From Metabacillus crassostreae (lineage in GTDB: Bacteria > Bacillota > Bacilli > Bacillales > Bacillaceae): 64,000 nt of DNA. Within the stretch, counting starts at the first letter, position 1. Each line of letters starts with the position of its first letter. This document shows positions 30,717 through 38,005 of this stretch, in pieces. The stretch is from assembly GCF_016908395.1 (NCBI RefSeq), contig NZ_JAFBDU010000008.1:156172-220171 (forward strand). The letters are read 5' to 3'. The notes under the pieces were generated by a model, which saw only the letters and a program-made list of their open reading frames with translations, was not told the origin of the DNA and ran no database searches. The position numbers were made by a program, and so were the translations under genes.

Positions 30717-30745
30717 AATATACTATCATATATAACTAATTTCAA
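30717..30745 (-). promoter_or_regulatory. SigA promoter of the secreted-protein gene
   Basis: Minus strand: TTGAAA at 30740-30745, a 17-bp spacer, TATATT at 30717-30722, then about 40 bases to the ATG. Confidence 0.65.
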
Positions 30746-30849
30746 CAAATTTTACCAAAATAGTAAAATATAACTATATTGTATAAATAATCAATAAAGA
30801 TCTTATATAAGATTTGTTATACTCTCCTTGAAATAAATTAAATCTATAT

Positions 30850-30877
30850 AAAAAAGCACCCTTGAAAGGATGCTTTA
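30850..30877 (-). terminator. terminator of the two-TM gene
   Basis: Minus strand: AAAGCATCC and GGGTGCTTT pair around a short loop, followed by TTTTT, five bases after the stop at 30883. Confidence 0.75.
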
Positions 30878-30882
30878 TTCAC

Positions 30883-31107
30883 TCATGAACCCCATATATT
30901 TGATGTAATAATAAAACTAGCAAATGTAACTAAACCAAGACCTACCATAATTCCTATCCCTGTTATATCTCTTAATAAACCTTTTCTCATAATCCCTATG
31001 ATAATTAAAGAAACGATTATATATAAAAATATAACTATTGCAGTTATCATTGCTGGTCCTGCTGATTCCCATATCATATCAAAAGTTAAAAGTTCTATTT
31101 CTGGCAA
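30883..31107 (-). CDS. small two-transmembrane protein, 74 aa
   Basis: Starts MPEIELLTFDMIWESAG. Two hydrophobic segments (about residues 19-40 and 48-68) flank a short basic loop MRKGLLRD, giving both ends outside by the positive-inside rule. AGGAG is five bases before the ATG. A promoter-like TTGCAA-18-TACAAT lies upstream and a terminator follows, so it is an independent unit. Could be a superinfection-exclusion or small membrane effector; no family recognised. Confidence 0.65.
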   Translation of the reverse strand: MPEIELLTFDMIWESAGPAMITAIVIFLYIIVSLIIIGIMRKGLLRDITGIGIMVGLGLVTFASFIITSNIWGS

Positions 31108-31248
31108 TACATTTCAACTCCTATAATTACTTTAGAAAATTGTACTACCTTGTAAATTACATTTGCAAGTATATTTCTTTTTATTTTTCTTTAAGCTTTT
31201 CTTTAGCATTTTTGTATATAATGAAGAAAAATTTCTATTGTACTACAG

Positions 31249-31276
31249 TTTCAGTACATTAATCGCTGTACTGAAA
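31249..31276. repeat. perfect inverted repeat between cargo units
   Basis: TTTCAGTACA and TGTACTGAAA flank eight bases, 31 bases downstream of the membrane gene stop. It lacks a T-run on either side, so it is more like a protein-binding site than a terminator. Confidence 0.5.
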
Positions 31277-31306
31277 ATCTAGCACTATATCTAAATAGAT
31301 AACTCA

Positions 31307-32005
31307 TTATTTAGAGACTTTGTCTTCATTTTTAAACTTAGTCATAAAATCCTTCATCCTTGTTATAACCTTAGTTGGAACATTAGGTGTTTCTTCATGA
31401 GAAAATCTTTTTAGTTGATTTGCATATTCATTTAGTTCTTTATTCACTATCTTAATTTCATCAACCATCTCTCCATAATATTTGTATTTCCTTTGAAGTT
31501 CTTGAGGAGTTAGATGTTGGTTTTCTTCCTTCTGTACTTCTATTTCATACCACTTTCTATACTTGCCTTGCCATTTGGTTAAGTGTGGTCTCATACCTTT
31601 GTTTAATACATCCAAAGATAGCCTAACTATTTCTTGGGCATTCTCATTACCCTGAATTTCACTAGCAGGTAGTTCAATTAGATATTCCCTTGTTGACTTA
31701 AATAACTCATACCATGAATCGTATACTTCAGTGATAATGTCATTTTCTTCATCTATTGGAATTGCAGCCTTCCTTGTTGTTAATTGAACATATAACTTCC
31801 AAGAAATATCTAGCTCTTTTTCAGTCAATTTAGCTTTTTCAAATTGATAGTTTCCTAAATTAAAAGGAGCATTAATTGTTAACGTTCCAGGATTATAAGC
31901 TTGGAATGCGTATACTAAGAAAAGGACCAAGCTAATTAAAAGAGTAGCAATTGCTCCTAACAACAATTTTCTGTTCCTCCTTTGTTTCTTCTGCCTTCTA
32001 ACCAT
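31307..32005 (-). CDS. single-pass membrane protein paired with a TIR protein
   Basis: 232 residues. A basic N terminus (RRQKKQRRNRK) precedes one TM helix at about residues 14-34, so the following ~195 residues should lie outside the cytoplasm. That domain is helical and charged (WQGKYRKWYEIEVQKEEN, then VDEIKIVNKELNEYANQLK) with no Cys or enzyme motif. Its start shares one base with the TIR stop, so the two are made together. In analogy with TIR-effector pairs it could be the membrane effector or the sensor, but no family is recognised. Confidence 0.7.
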   Translation of the reverse strand: MVRRQKKQRRNRKLLLGAIATLLISLVLFLVYAFQAYNPGTLTINAPFNLGNYQFEKAKLTEKELDISWKLYVQLTTRKAAIPIDEENDIITEVYDSWYELFKSTREYLIELPASEIQGNENAQEIVRLSLDVLNKGMRPHLTKWQGKYRKWYEIEVQKEENQHLTPQELQRKYKYYGEMVDEIKIVNKELNEYANQLKRFSHEETPNVPTKVITRMKDFMTKFKNEDKVSK

Positions 32006-32487
32006 TAACTATTCCTCGTTCTCCTAACTCTTGAATTTCTCACAAGAAAATCGTAGCTCTTATTTTCAAAAGCTTCTTCTATTTTTGATTCTAATTGCCA
32101 TGAGATATTTCCCCACTTCATTGTAACCGCATAACCTGAATCAATGTTGTCTTGCAATCTTGCAGGTGTTACACCAGCTGTTGGTAAATAAATTCCCAAT
32201 AAACCATTTCTACTTCTTCCTGCATATGGTCTGAGCGATGCGTAAATCTCCCAATCAACCCATTTCCTTTTAGCCGTATCACTACCTATTAACACAATAG
32301 TTACCGTTGATGTTTTAAGGTGGTGAGTTCTGATCTGACTTAAAATATAATCATTACTAGCACTGTCGTAAGCATCAGATAAAGATCTATCTATTAAAGT
32401 TTTATTTGAACCATATGTATCCCTTAAATGATTAGCTTTTAATTGATCGCTATAATGATGATAACTTACAAATACGTTGCGACTCAT
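32005..32487 (-). CDS. TIR-like domain protein (ThsB/DUF1863 type)
   Basis: 160 residues covering one TIR-like domain. First strand NVFVSYHHYSDQLKANHLRD, then LIDRSLSDAYDS and SQIRTHHLKTSTVTIVLIGS, then RKWVDWEIYASL with Glu80 at the catalytic position, and GLLGIYLP. This is the MTH538/DUF1863 group, which includes ThsB of Thoeris that makes cyclic ADP-ribose-like signals from NAD. No SLOG/SIR2 ThsA partner is nearby; the partner is a membrane protein. GGAGGGG lies upstream, next to a 12-bp inverted repeat. Confidence 0.85.
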   Translation of the reverse strand: MSRNVFVSYHHYSDQLKANHLRDTYGSNKTLIDRSLSDAYDSASNDYILSQIRTHHLKTSTVTIVLIGSDTAKRKWVDWEIYASLRPYAGRSRNGLLGIYLPTAGVTPARLQDNIDSGYAVTMKWGNISWQLESKIEEAFENKSYDFLVRNSRVRRTRNS

Positions 32488-32496
32488 TGTACCCCT

Positions 32497-32540
32497 CCTG
32501 TTTTTGTATTTACTTTATACTATTATTCTACAAAAACAGG
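32497..32540 (-). promoter_or_regulatory. 12-bp perfect inverted repeat before the TIR gene
   Basis: CCTGTTTTTGTA and TACAAAAACAGG flank a 20-base AT-rich centre that contains TATAAA on the minus strand. The arm nearest the gene runs straight into the RBS (AGGAGGGG). It may be an operator or an mRNA hairpin limiting TIR translation. Confidence 0.6.
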
Positions 32541-32614
32541 TAAATCCCTACATCTTTTTAATCAATATAGATATTTTTAACTACTTACATATTACAACAG
32601 TTGAACCCTCATGA

Positions 32615-32658
32615 TCTGCCATTCTTCTGCCAAATATCTGCCGTATATCTGACAATTA
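32615..32658 (-). repeat. four 11-bp iterons upstream of the TIR operon
   Basis: Plus strand: TCTGCC starts at 32615, 32626 and 32637, with TCTGAC at 32648, exactly 11 bp apart. On the minus strand the units read GGCAGA. A -10-like TAATAT lies at 32589-32594. Same arrangement as the array at 34274-34306. Confidence 0.75.
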
Positions 32659-33150
32659 TTTCGGCCAATGGTTATCTTTTAAAGATTGTATAGCCTCGAC
32701 TAGTCTATTAGGTGAAATACCGTTTGACATATTAACCCTAACCAATAAATTTATATATAAAGAAGCAATTAAAGTACTTAGTTTAGGACTATGGAAAGCC
32801 TCCATACCTTTGTGTATATTCATTATATTAAATGGCAATTTATCTATGATTTTATCAACTTCATGCTCAGTTATCTCTTTGTCTAAATTATGAGCGATAT
32901 CATTTCGCACAATATTAAACTTTTTATAGCACTCTTTTTCGTCTTTTCTTATAACACCAAGTGAAATACATAAGTCTATTTTCGTCGAAAAATTCATTCT
33001 GTTTATATTAATTGCCTCAGGGAATGGCAGCATGAATTCAATTAAATTTATCATTTTCGATTCAATAAAAAGATGCCCCCTAATTATTTTATACAAATCA
33101 GTGTCATTATTAATTTCATCTATAAAAGCATAAGATTCTTTAATATTCAT
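32656..33150 (-). CDS. small HEPN-like protein, 164 aa
   Basis: All-helical. The segment FNIVRNDIAHNLD has R82-x4-H87, the Rx4-6H motif of HEPN RNases. The N-terminal part (HLFIESKMINLIEFMLPFPE) resembles the DUF4145/MtlR-like helical group that ends in such a motif. If active it would cut RNA; similar proteins serve in toxin-antitoxin and anti-phage systems. No dedicated nucleotidyltransferase antitoxin is adjacent. It starts 67 bases after the gene at 33218 ends. Confidence 0.6.
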   Translation of the reverse strand: MNIKESYAFIDEINNDTDLYKIIRGHLFIESKMINLIEFMLPFPEAININRMNFSTKIDLCISLGVIRKDEKECYKKFNIVRNDIAHNLDKEITEHEVDKIIDKLPFNIMNIHKGMEAFHSPKLSTLIASLYINLLVRVNMSNGISPNRLVEAIQSLKDNHWPK

Positions 33151-33165
33151 ACGTTATCCCCCATA

Positions 33166-33188
33166 ATAAAAGCACCCTTACGGATGCT
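33166..33188 (-). terminator. terminator of the 154-aa gene
   Basis: Minus strand: AGCATCC and GGGTGCT pair around GTAA, followed by TTTATT, about 30 bases after the stop at 33218. Very similar in sequence to the terminator at 30850-30877. Confidence 0.65.
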
Positions 33189-33217
33189 CTTCACTCTTAT
33201 TAAACTCAATAAATAGA

Positions 33218-33682
33218 TTATTCAAACCTACTTAGTTCCAATTTTAAATCGGATAAAGAATCATTGTTCCGAGAAATATAATTATCTAACATAATCTCTA
33301 AATACATCAAGCCGTTTACTGCATCCTCAAAATACCCATGTTTCACAAGCCTGTATGTACTATACGGTTTCCTTTCCTTATTATCATGTAAATAGACTTT
33401 TTCAATTCTTTTCTTTTCTACATTAAGAACAATTACCTCATTTTCATTCTCATCATATCCTAAAATAGGACCACTACCAGATTTTAGCTTCAAATTAGGA
33501 TGTGTAAACATATATTCCTTTTTTGAATACCACTCATATACTGGCTGTAATTCAATAATTAATTTATCTAAGTAATCATTTTGTTTTTTAACAAGGTCGT
33601 CAATTTCCTCACTTGTTGATTGGTGTACTTTATGTTGTTCCTCAAGTTTCACTAACAATTCGTCTGTTTTTAAATTCATCAT
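33218..33682 (-). CDS. phage cargo protein of unknown function, 154 aa
   Basis: Starts MMNLKTDELLVKLEEQHKVH. N-terminal helices form a likely coiled coil (residues 5-45). A beta section follows with ILGYDENENEVIVLNVEKKR and a C-terminal helix pair (FEDAVNGLMYLEIMLDNYIS). No enzyme motif or membrane segment. GGAGG precedes the start. Transcribed in the 34168-to-32656 direction, so it is likely driven by the 11-bp-iteron promoter at 34274. Confidence 0.6.
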   Translation of the reverse strand: MMNLKTDELLVKLEEQHKVHQSTSEEIDDLVKKQNDYLDKLIIELQPVYEWYSKKEYMFTHPNLKLKSGSGPILGYDENENEVIVLNVEKKRIEKVYLHDNKERKPYSTYRLVKHGYFEDAVNGLMYLEIMLDNYISRNNDSLSDLKLELSRFE

Positions 33683-33831
33683 ATCCCTCCTCCTCTACTT
33701 CATTTGACAAAATTCGGCATAATCCTTTTTTAAAAACAATAATTTTGTAAAAAACTTGATTCAAAGATTGAACAGCCTTTTAATGATGCTTTTCACTCTT
33801 ATAGACTTTCATTCTAAAAATTAAAACAAGC

Positions 33832-34008
33832 TTATAAAATATTCTCGCTTTTAATCGATAATACCTTCTTCACACTTAAAGCAATTCCTTGCTTTAGGCA
33901 TTCCTGGCATGCGTAGTTATCACACTCTAATACAGACAACCTTATTGATAACCCACCATCTAACTTATAGAAAACTTTCTTCTGTTCTTTTGTCTTGCAC
34001 TCAAGCAA
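33832..34008 (-). CDS. 58-aa cysteine-pair protein, TTG start
   Basis: Begins LLECKTKEQKKVFYKLDGGL. The CDNYACQECLKQG section mirrors the first zinc pair of HNH proteins (NYECQECKRLG), but the HNH half is missing. GAGGAGG is about ten bases before TTG 34008. It starts five bases after the 51-aa gene ends. Probably a small zinc-binding phage protein; the start codon is uncertain. Confidence 0.45.
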   Translation of the reverse strand: MLECKTKEQKKVFYKLDGGLSIRLSVLECDNYACQECLKQGIALSVKKVLSIKSENIL

Positions 34009-34012
34009 ATAA

Positions 34013-34168
34013 TCACTTCCTCCTCATCGCTCCGCCTTTACCACGTTTTAGAGTTTGCATATTTATATTCATAATCTCAGACCAATTAACATTTTCCTTT
34101 TCTCTTGACTCAGATTTATTTTTATATTGTTTTTTGTCTTTGTTATTTGATATCCTGCTGATCCTCAT
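34013..34168 (-). CDS. small basic phage protein, 51 aa
   Basis: Starts MRISRISNNKDKKQYKNKSE. The C-terminal NWSEIMNINMQTLKRGKGGA resembles a small protein family seen in Bacillus phages (W-x-EIM-x-N-x3-YRR-x-KGA). AGAAGGTG precedes the ATG at 34168 by five bases. First gene after the 11-bp iteron promoter at 34274-34306. Function unknown. Confidence 0.65.
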   Translation of the reverse strand: MRISRISNNKDKKQYKNKSESREKENVNWSEIMNINMQTLKRGKGGAMRRK

Positions 34169-34273
34169 CAAATCACCTTCTAATTTTAGGCATAAAAAAA
34201 CGCCTCCCCATTTAGAAAGACGTCTTTTGAAAATTTAACTTATTACTATTTTAACATGAATATCACCTAATAC

Positions 34274-34306
34274 TTTGCCATTAATCTGCCATTAATCTGC
34301 CAGAAA
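34274..34306 (-). repeat. three 11-bp iterons upstream of the 51-aa gene
   Basis: Plus strand: TTTGCC at 34274, TCTGCC at 34285 and 34296, exactly 11 bp apart. A minus-strand extended -10 TGTTAAAAT ends at 34248; its hexamer is at 34248-34253, 21 bp from the nearest iteron, the same distance as at 32589-32615. Confidence 0.75.
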
Positions 34307-34322
34307 CCTAAATATACAGTTT

Positions 34323-35750
34323 TTACAAAACTGATATTAATCTCATATATTGAGTTTCATTCATTACATTTTGGAGATTATTATTAGGAGTTTTTAGTAA
34401 ATATGTTAAAACTTGTTGAAGTTTTACATCTGCAACCCTAGGTATGAATTTTTCTATGATTTTTTTAAATCTATTAGAACATAAAGAAAATTGTAGCCTA
34501 GATTTAACATCGCTATCACTTACAAGCTTTACAAATTCAATTATTTGAGGTTCATTAAATCGGTTTAAAAGATCCTCATAATAAACCAATGCTACGTCAG
34601 ATACCCCAAAACCATTCCCTATTGAGCACATAGTTAATACCTTTACATATTTCTCTATAACAGCTTCTGGAATATCACCTGTTTGAGGGACATATGCTGT
34701 AATTAATTTAGCATGTGGTGGTTCATTGTGAAAGTTATTGTAACCATTATGAACCATAAATAGATTATCTAACGCAAGATCCATATCAATTGCGACTTGT
34801 TCCTCTGGTAAATAAGATAGTCCCTGTACAAATTGTAAGAATTCGTGAGCAAATCCTTTTCTAGATAAATCTGCGTTAGCTGAATAAACTGCATACTTTA
34901 ACCCTAAATTTTTCTTAGATTCAACTGAACAATTTTTCCATAATGAAGGAGCAACTAGCTTTAAATTATTTCTTATTTGAACATCTAATTGAGGGTCTGT
35001 ATACATTCCAAAGACTGCTCTGATAGTTGAATCAACTAATTCAACAGGCAACATTTCTATATTGGAAATAATGGGTGGTAAATCTGCGTTTGAGAGTATA
35101 TTAGTTCTCAAGTTATTCAATAACCTTTTAATCTCCAAAACCGGTCCTTCTGGCTCTTTTGCTAATACCTCCTTAATACAAGTTTGTAACCAACTCGTTA
35201 GTTGTAATCCGTCTAAGTCATTATGATTAGGATGAGCTGCACTAGCATGATTTCTCATATCACGTATATAATCAAGATGTTTATAACCTATATCAGTTAT
35301 TATGCCAGTATCCTTACACCCTTTAATTAATTCCCATTCGTCAAGTTTTTTTAAATCTTCTTCTGATCTAAATGTAGCTCGGCGTTTTGAATCAGTTATA
35401 ATACTATTTAAAAAATACTCCATATCAAACCTAGTGACTTTGTTACGTAAATTAATCACAGTTTCATTCCAAAGGAAGTTTAATGCTGCGTCAAATAACC
35501 CTGCCCCACATGCAGCAATAAATTTAGATATGTATAATGAATTACTTTTTAATTCTGGGGTTAATCTATTTACTACTCTTGGGAGGTTTTCTAAAACATC
35601 CATTCTCTCCTCCGGATGAACTAGTACATTCTGCGACGGTAAATTCAACTGTTCTAGATATTGCTGAAGCCCTGCTGAAAAAGCATCGACAGAAGGGCCA
35701 ACTTCATTGCTAGTATTCATGTTAATTATTTCGTTTTTCTTTGTTTCCAT
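34323..35750 (-). CDS. 475-aa protein with HEPN-like RDMRNH motif
   Basis: Start chosen at ATG 35750 (AGGAGA six bases upstream; the frame opens at 35801). Residues 60-200 are helical, with YIRDMRNHASAAHPN giving R163-x4-H168 and R166-x6-H173, both in the spacing of HEPN RNase sites. The C-terminal ~270 residues are helical repeats (LDNLFMVHNGYNNFHNEPPH then IIEFVKLVSDSDVKSRLQF). No family firmly recognised. The layout (HEPN plus long helical sensor) is reminiscent of abortive-infection proteins. Its promoter region has three 12-bp iterons. Confidence 0.6.
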   Translation of the reverse strand: METKKNEIINMNTSNEVGPSVDAFSAGLQQYLEQLNLPSQNVLVHPEERMDVLENLPRVVNRLTPELKSNSLYISKFIAACGAGLFDAALNFLWNETVINLRNKVTRFDMEYFLNSIITDSKRRATFRSEEDLKKLDEWELIKGCKDTGIITDIGYKHLDYIRDMRNHASAAHPNHNDLDGLQLTSWLQTCIKEVLAKEPEGPVLEIKRLLNNLRTNILSNADLPPIISNIEMLPVELVDSTIRAVFGMYTDPQLDVQIRNNLKLVAPSLWKNCSVESKKNLGLKYAVYSANADLSRKGFAHEFLQFVQGLSYLPEEQVAIDMDLALDNLFMVHNGYNNFHNEPPHAKLITAYVPQTGDIPEAVIEKYVKVLTMCSIGNGFGVSDVALVYYEDLLNRFNEPQIIEFVKLVSDSDVKSRLQFSLCSNRFKKIIEKFIPRVADVKLQQVLTYLLKTPNNNLQNVMNETQYMRLISVL

Positions 35751-35809
35751 GACTTGTCTCCTATCATAATTTTGATTAAATTTAAAATTTCCCAATAACA
35801 TAGGATGTG

Positions 35810-35845
35810 TCCCTATTTATATCCCTACAAATATCCCTATATATT
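35810..35845. repeat. three 12-bp iterons upstream of the HEPN-like gene
   Basis: TCCCTA starts at 35810, 35822 and 35834, exactly 12 bp apart, with AT-rich fillers. About 60 bases upstream of the ATG at 35750. A candidate operator for a dedicated regulator. Confidence 0.65.
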
Positions 35846-36338
35846 AATTTGACATTTGTACTTCTTTTCCCTTTAATTACCCATATCTTATATTGTGTGT
35901 AATTCGCCCAAAGGCTGAAAGCCTTCTTTTATATACTCTCAAGACATATCATGAAAATGAGTTACACATGCGCTTAATATAGATAACTAATGTGAAAACA
36001 ACGGAATATCATTCTAAAACACAGTATTAACACCTCTGGATACAATTGTTATAGGTACTTTTCCATCCAAATTAAACTAAATACTAATAAAAAGTATAAA
36101 AAGGAGCTGTCTAATCAACAACTCCTTGTTCAGCAAACGCGTCTTTTCTTGAATAAAGATTACCTTCTATAGCCTGTTTGTGGAAAATAGAGATATGTTT
36201 GAATATGTTGTTTCATCCCTTAAGACGTGTTAATAACACATTATGGTTAGTTCATAGTACATAAAAAACAGGGTTGCCACTGCAACCCTTTAATTTTAAT
36301 AATTCACCTTATTTTTCATTTTTCATTGCTATTATTGA
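35846..36338. other. intergenic stretch with terminators, no convincing gene
   Basis: It contains a minus-strand terminator at 36098-36128 (AAGGAGTTGT with ACAGCTCCTT, then TTTTT), the M23-gene terminator at 36263-36290 (GGGTTGC/GCAACCC), and a plus-strand hairpin AAGGCTGAAAGCCTTC then TTTT near 35911. The frame MKQHIQTYLYFPQTGYRR on the minus strand is only 18 codons and looks like a gene remnant. Confidence 0.5.
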
Positions 36339-37610
36339 TTAGAAGATAGCGTTAAAATTGCCCCATCCATTTCCAATCTGTTTACTATCCTTAAATCCTC
36401 CAATACCATTACCGGAGTATAAATACAGGTTACCATCTCTTCTAGAGATTAGATCATTTTTTCCATCTCCGTCCCAATCTCCTGGTGTCAAAATTGTGTC
36501 ATGGGCTCCCCAACCTGTACCGATTATTACATTATCTTCTTTAAATCCTCCAATACCATTACCAGAGTATAAATATAGGTTACCATCCTTTCTTGAGATC
36601 AGATCGTTATTTCCATCTCCATCCCAATCTCCTGGTGTTAAAATTGTGTCATGGGCTCCCCATCCTGCACCAATCTGTTTACTACCTTTAAATCCTCCAA
36701 TACCGTTACCGGAGTACAAATATATGTTACCATCTTTTCTTGAGATTAGATCGTTATTTCCGTCTCCATCCCAATCTCCTGGTGTGACAATTTTGTCATG
36801 TGCTCCCCAACCTGTACCGATCAGTTTACTACCCTTAAATCCTCCCGAACCATTTCCTGAGTATAAATACAGGTCGTCATCTTTTCTTGCGATTAGGTCG
36901 GTAATTCCATCTCCATCCCAATCTCTGGTTACAACAATCGAGTCCATATTACTCCATCCAGTACCGATTATTACACCTTCTACTTTAAACCCTCCAAGCC
37001 CATTACCGGAATACAGATACAGATTGCCATCGTTTCTTGCGATTATATCGTTTTTCCCATCTCCATCCCAGTCATGAAGAGGATCATCATTAATCGGCAG
37101 TTTAATTGTTCCATTCAGGACATTTCTCGGATTTTCTGTATTCGTTTTACTAGTCCATGATCCATAATGAAATTCAAAATGCAAATGAATGCCAGTTCCT
37201 AAGCCCGTATTCCCCATAATTCCAATTGCTTGACCTTGTGTAACACGTTGACCATTAGACACTGAGTAACTTGCAAGATGTGCATAAAATGTTTCATTAC
37301 CATCAGCATGGCGAATTCCTATTGAATTCCCATAACCATTTACCCATCCTCTATGTACAACAGTTCCACTTGCTGAAGCAACAACAGGGACATTGGACTT
37401 ACCACCAGAAGCAATATCAATACCATAATGCATTCTGTAATCTTGATAAATAGGATGGAGCCTCATTCCGTATTCAGATGATACTGGTCCATTTGCTGGC
37501 CAAATATATGATTCAGCAGCAGAAACACCCATTGAATTTATATTGAAAGAGAAAACTAGTGTAAATATAACTAGGATATAAACTACCAACTTACTAAACT
37601 TTTTACCCAT
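36339..37610 (-). CDS. secreted M23 metallopeptidase with FG-GAP repeats
   Basis: 423 residues. A signal peptide (residues 1-32, ending VSAAES) precedes an M23/LytM domain at about 36-165. Its zinc ligands are H61 and D65 (HYGIDIAS) and H144 (IHLHFEF), with H111 in FYAHL as the likely catalytic base. From residue 180 to the end come five ~50-residue units with WDGDG-x2-DLI-x-R-x-DGNLYLYSGNG-x-GGF, i.e. FG-GAP/VCBS-like calcium-binding repeats. It probably cuts peptidoglycan cross-bridges outside the cell. It is not part of the lysis cassette and has its own terminator. Confidence 0.9.
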   Translation of the reverse strand: MGKKFSKLVVYILVIFTLVFSFNINSMGVSAAESYIWPANGPVSSEYGMRLHPIYQDYRMHYGIDIASGGKSNVPVVASASGTVVHRGWVNGYGNSIGIRHADGNETFYAHLASYSVSNGQRVTQGQAIGIMGNTGLGTGIHLHFEFHYGSWTSKTNTENPRNVLNGTIKLPINDDPLHDWDGDGKNDIIARNDGNLYLYSGNGLGGFKVEGVIIGTGWSNMDSIVVTRDWDGDGITDLIARKDDDLYLYSGNGSGGFKGSKLIGTGWGAHDKIVTPGDWDGDGNNDLISRKDGNIYLYSGNGIGGFKGSKQIGAGWGAHDTILTPGDWDGDGNNDLISRKDGNLYLYSGNGIGGFKEDNVIIGTGWGAHDTILTPGDWDGDGKNDLISRRDGNLYLYSGNGIGGFKDSKQIGNGWGNFNAIF

Positions 37611-37795
37611 TTCTTCACTCCTAAAAATTCATTAATACTCCAACCGGTTATTGTATACCTGGTAATAATATCATATTCCAAATCTTACAATCTACACTAT
37701 TTTACATAATTGTATATATAAACCTATAAAACTATCAGTTATCCCAAAGTTTGCACATAAAATAAGGCGTCCCAATCGTGTAACTACACTTGATG

Positions 37796-37899
37796 AGCTT
37801 TCTTTTTATAAACGTAAAGTGGTAAGCAAACAGCCTATCTAGTGCTCCTAGTTGTTCCAGTAAGCTTTCTTTTTTTGAATATAATATATCGTAAAGTGA
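37796..37899. repeat. imperfect direct repeat in a 395-bp gene-free gap
   Basis: AGCTTTCTTTTT, then CGTAAAGTG, occurs at 37796-37821 and again at 37863-37898 with different filler. The surrounding 37611-38005 has no supportable gene; it holds the promoter region of the M23 gene. Confidence 0.4.
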
Positions 37900-38005
37900 C
37901 TACTTTCCGTTTTGTTAAGTAATTATTTGTTTTCCAAATCCTTCACAAACCATATATTTATTAGAGCATACACGTTAAGGAGCTACTTAATTATAATTAG
38001 ATGAC

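Noticed and set aside
31307..32487. Canonical type I Thoeris (ThsA-ThsB)
   Set aside because: No SIR2/SLOG ThsA in the window; the partner is a membrane protein, so only Thoeris-like is justified.
35302..35619. 105-codon plus-strand ORF
   Set aside because: Shadow of the 475-aa gene on the other strand; no SD.
36130..36260. Transposase remnant
   Set aside because: Only an 18-codon frame with no identifiable motif or inverted ends.
36358..37077. Plus-strand 239-codon ORF rich in Pro
   Set aside because: It is the reverse of the FG-GAP repeats of the M23 gene, with no RBS.
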